This document shows positions 61,937 to 64,000 of a stretch of DNA of 64,000 bases, one piece after another; positions within the stretch are counted from its first letter, which is position 1, and every line of letters begins with the position of its first letter. Position numbers and translations under genes: made by a program. This stretch comes from Anditalea andensis (GTDB lineage: Bacteria; Bacteroidota; Bacteroidia; Cytophagales; Cyclobacteriaceae). The stretch is from positions 1-64,000 of the forward strand of contig NZ_JMIH01000028.1 of the NCBI RefSeq assembly GCF_000714815.1, written 5' to 3'. Below the pieces are notes generated by a model. That model had not been told where the DNA came from, did no database searches, and saw only the letters and a program-made list of their open reading frames with translations.

Positions 61937-63124
61937 TCATAATCCGAATGCCCTGCTGATCCCCAGCTCCAACCCCCTAAGTTCTGCCAATCCTCTCAGC
62001 CTTCCAATAGCCGAATATCCAGGGTTAGTTTGCTTCTTCAGATCATCCAGCATCTGGTGCCCATGGTCAGGACGCATGGGTAATCTTCTATCCTTACGGC
62101 CTGAAACTCCCCGTTTCTTCTGTTCTTCCAATATTGCTTTGATCACTTCGTACATGTCCACATCTCCTGTGAGATGATCGGCTTCATAAAAGTTGCCCTC
62201 TTTATCACTAGTGGTACTGCGCAGGTGAATAAAGTTAATCCTATCTCCCAATCTACGGACCATGCCCGGTAGATCATTATCCGACCTAACACCATAAGAA
62301 CCTGTACAGAAACAAAGGCCATTATAAGGGCTGTCCACTGCGGCTAATAAGTCCTTCGCATCCTGTTCGGTAGATACCACCCGTGGCAAACCAAGAATTG
62401 GATATGGTGGATCATCTGGATGAATAGCCATGAGCACGCCCGCCTCTTCTGCCACCGGGATGATCTGAGAGAGGAAATAGTTTAAGTTGGCTTTTAATTC
62501 TTTCGCCCCTATATTTTTATAGGTATCTAATACTACCTGAAACTGGTCCAGGGTGTATCCCTCTTCGGCTCCTGGAAGCCCAGCTATAATATTATTGATA
62601 AGCACATCAATTTGACCTTCAGAAAAACTCTCAAGAACTGCTTTAGCTTTTTCTTTTTGTTCGGAACTATAGTCCGATGCTGCACCTGGTCTTTTTAATA
62701 AATAAAGTTCAAAGGCCGCAAATTCATTGGCATCAAAACGTAAAGCCCTGGAACCGTCTTCAAGTTCATAGGCAAGATCAGTCCTCGTCCAGTCCAGTAC
62801 AGGCATAAAGTTATAGCACACTGTATCTATGCCACATTTTCCCAAGTTCTTGATGCTTAGCTTATAATTATCTATATAGGCCTGATAGTTACCCGATCTG
62901 GTTTTAATATTTTCATGAACAGGAATACTTTCTACCACAGACCAAGTTAGGCCTACCGCTTCTATACTATCTTTCCTTTTCTGAATTTCTTCCACTTCCC
63001 ATACCTCTCCATTTGGGATATGGTGAAGTGCGGTCACTACCCCGGTAGCACCGGCCTGCTTGATATCCAAAAGGCTTACTCCATCTTTTGGCCCATACCA
63101 ACGCCAAGTCTGCTCCATGCTCAT
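61937..63124 (-). CDS. uxuA: Mannonate dehydratase
   Basis: 395 residues. [20 protein letters not shown] at the N-terminus, [54 protein letters not shown] and [20 protein letters not shown] are hallmark blocks of UxuA. It removes water from D-mannonate to give 2-keto-3-deoxygluconate in hexuronate breakdown. It lies 32 bases after the SDR gene on the same strand and is probably cotranscribed. The initiating Met may be residue 1 or 3. Confidence 0.95.
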   Translation of the reverse strand: MSMEQTWRWYGPKDGVSLLDIKQAGATGVVTALHHIPNGEVWEVEEIQKRKDSIEAVGLTWSVVESIPVHENIKTRSGNYQAYIDNYKLSIKNLGKCGIDTVCYNFMPVLDWTRTDLAYELEDGSRALRFDANEFAAFELYLLKRPGAASDYSSEQKEKAKAVLESFSEGQIDVLINNIIAGLPGAEEGYTLDQFQVVLDTYKNIGAKELKANLNYFLSQIIPVAEEAGVLMAIHPDDPPYPILGLPRVVSTEQDAKDLLAAVDSPYNGLCFCTGSYGVRSDNDLPGMVRRLGDRINFIHLRSTTSDKEGNFYEADHLTGDVDMYEVIKAILEEQKKRGVSGRKDRRLPMRPDHGHQMLDDLKKQTNPGYSAIGRLRGLAELRGLELGISRAFGL

Positions 63125-63156
63125 ATTCTTATATTTATTATTTTACCATTTATAAT

Positions 63157-63999
63157 TTAAACCCCACTAAATGCGCTAAACCCTCCATCCACCGGTATCA
63201 CTACTCCGGTCACAAAGGCACTTCCTGAACCACAAAGCCAAAGTAAAGTACCATCAAGGTCTTCTGGAGTACCGAACCGCTGCAGCGGTGTATGCGCTAT
63301 GATCGTATTGCCACGAGCAGTAAGTGATCCATCTTCCTGAGTCAGTAGTCTCCTATTTTGCTCAGTAAGAAAAAAACCGGGAGCTAGGGCATTTACCCTG
63401 ATGCCTACTCTGGAAAAATGTACCGCAAGCCATTGTGTAAAATTACTCACCGATGATTTGGCGCCGCTGTAAGCTGGTATTTTTGTAAGTGGCCTAAAGG
63501 CATTCATAGAGGAAATATTGATTATAGTTCCTCTTTCCCTATCCACCATATCCTTTGCAAATTCTCTTGTCGGAAGAAATGTACCCAGAAAATTAAGGTT
63601 AAAAACAAACTGTATCCCATCGGGGTCAAGATCAAAAAAAGTGGTCAAAGAATCATCCTCTAAATGTTCTTTTAAAAGATATTCTTTTGTTGTTGTTCCT
63701 TTAGGGTGATTTCCTCCTGCTCCGTTTATTAATATATCACAAGGCCCTAACGCTTCCAATACTTTTTGGTGGGCTAATTTTAGGCTATCACCCTGCAATA
63801 CATTAACCGCTACTCCTATCGCCTCTCCTCCTTCAGCTATGATTTCCTGAGCTCCAGATTCCGCTGCTTCAGCATTAAGGTCCAGTAGGGCTACTTTAGC
63901 ACCATATCTAGCCAATGTCTTTCCAAAAGCCTTACAAAGTACTCCACCGCCTCCGGTAATAACGGCCACTTTTCCGGTCAAATCGTTGATATCTTTCAT
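63157..63999 (-). CDS. SDR oxidoreductase, D-mannonate-oxidoreductase type
   Basis: 280 residues, ending at the window edge but complete (ATG at 63999). The nucleotide motif is AVITGGGGVLCKAFGKTLAR, then NGAGG, and the catalytic Ser-Tyr-Lys lies in INISSMNAFRPLTKIPAYSG followed by AKS. VNALAPGFFLTEQNRRLLTQ and FVTGVVIPVDGGFSAFSG complete the fold. Together with uxuA it most likely interconverts D-fructuronate and D-mannonate. A general SDR role cannot be excluded. Confidence 0.88.
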   Translation of the reverse strand: MKDINDLTGKVAVITGGGGVLCKAFGKTLARYGAKVALLDLNAEAAESGAQEIIAEGGEAIGVAVNVLQGDSLKLAHQKVLEALGPCDILINGAGGNHPKGTTTKEYLLKEHLEDDSLTTFFDLDPDGIQFVFNLNFLGTFLPTREFAKDMVDRERGTIINISSMNAFRPLTKIPAYSGAKSSVSNFTQWLAVHFSRVGIRVNALAPGFFLTEQNRRLLTQEDGSLTARGNTIIAHTPLQRFGTPEDLDGTLLWLCGSGSAFVTGVVIPVDGGFSAFSGV

Positions 64000-64000
64000 T

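Overview
The window reads as chromosomal DNA of a member of the Bacteroidota, most likely order Cytophagales. Three things point there. Several promoters match the Bacteroidota TTG-N19-TAnnTTTG form. Several genes belong to families largely confined to that phylum: the DUF2480 protein, carboxypeptidase-regulatory-domain outer-membrane proteins, an rpmH-rnpA-S41 peptidase cluster, a long acidic tail on ribosomal protein S16, and paired M16 peptidases. Start codons rarely have a Shine-Dalgarno sequence. I saw no phage, insertion sequence, CRISPR array or rRNA operon. No species can be assigned from the sequence alone.

Layout. 0.4-6 kb holds DUF2480, tsaB, an S41 protease, rnpA and rpmH on the minus strand; a divergent M61 aminopeptidase is driven from a promoter overlapping that of rpmH. 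6-10.7 kb holds a pair of M16 peptidase subunits, one catalytic and one without the zinc site and fused to a LolA-like domain, plus a free-standing copy of that domain. 11.1-12.1 kb is a DUF2279 gene. 12.1-18.1 kb is an all-minus run of four CPBP-type intramembrane protease genes, only one intact, mixed with at least ten small membrane proteins, several of them 31-52 residues. 18.3-26.9 kb is mostly conserved: PfkB kinase, GNAT protein, acid phosphatase, an XRE regulator with two duplicated membrane proteins, rimO, a candidate small RNA, mtgA, a methyltransferase and acylphosphatase.

27.1-29.0 kb is a broken operon of two beta-barrel proteins behind a tiny lipoprotein gene with a G8 tract in its lipobox. 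29.3-31.9 kb encodes a vWA protein and a MoxR-type AAA ATPase. 32.0-32.6 kb is a degenerate mazEF module. 33-47.9 kb holds envelope proteins, a MaoC hydratase, a TonB-dependent-receptor-like barrel, superoxide dismutase, tadA, topoisomerase IB, two divergent phosphate-transporter-like genes, deoC, an alanine/saccharopine dehydrogenase-like gene and a small methyltransferase.

48-54.4 kb is informational: gltX, the rpsP-rimM-trmD-rplS operon and tRNA-Arg(CCT). 54.7-58.5 kb is an unfamiliar run of glycosyltransferase, beta-propeller, membrane-anchored protein and HTTM protein. 58.9-64 kb ends with a PRC-barrel protein, an orphan resembling the C-terminus of a debranching-type glycosidase, an alpha/beta hydrolase, a lipoprotein, and uxuA with a mannonate-oxidoreductase-type SDR for hexuronate breakdown.

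The strongest overall pattern is that decay is confined to accessory loci: CPBP cluster, barrel operon and mazEF. Every conserved housekeeping gene is intact, which argues against general sequencing error. The best candidate for an undescribed system is the CPBP-protease/microprotein cluster. Its function is inference only.
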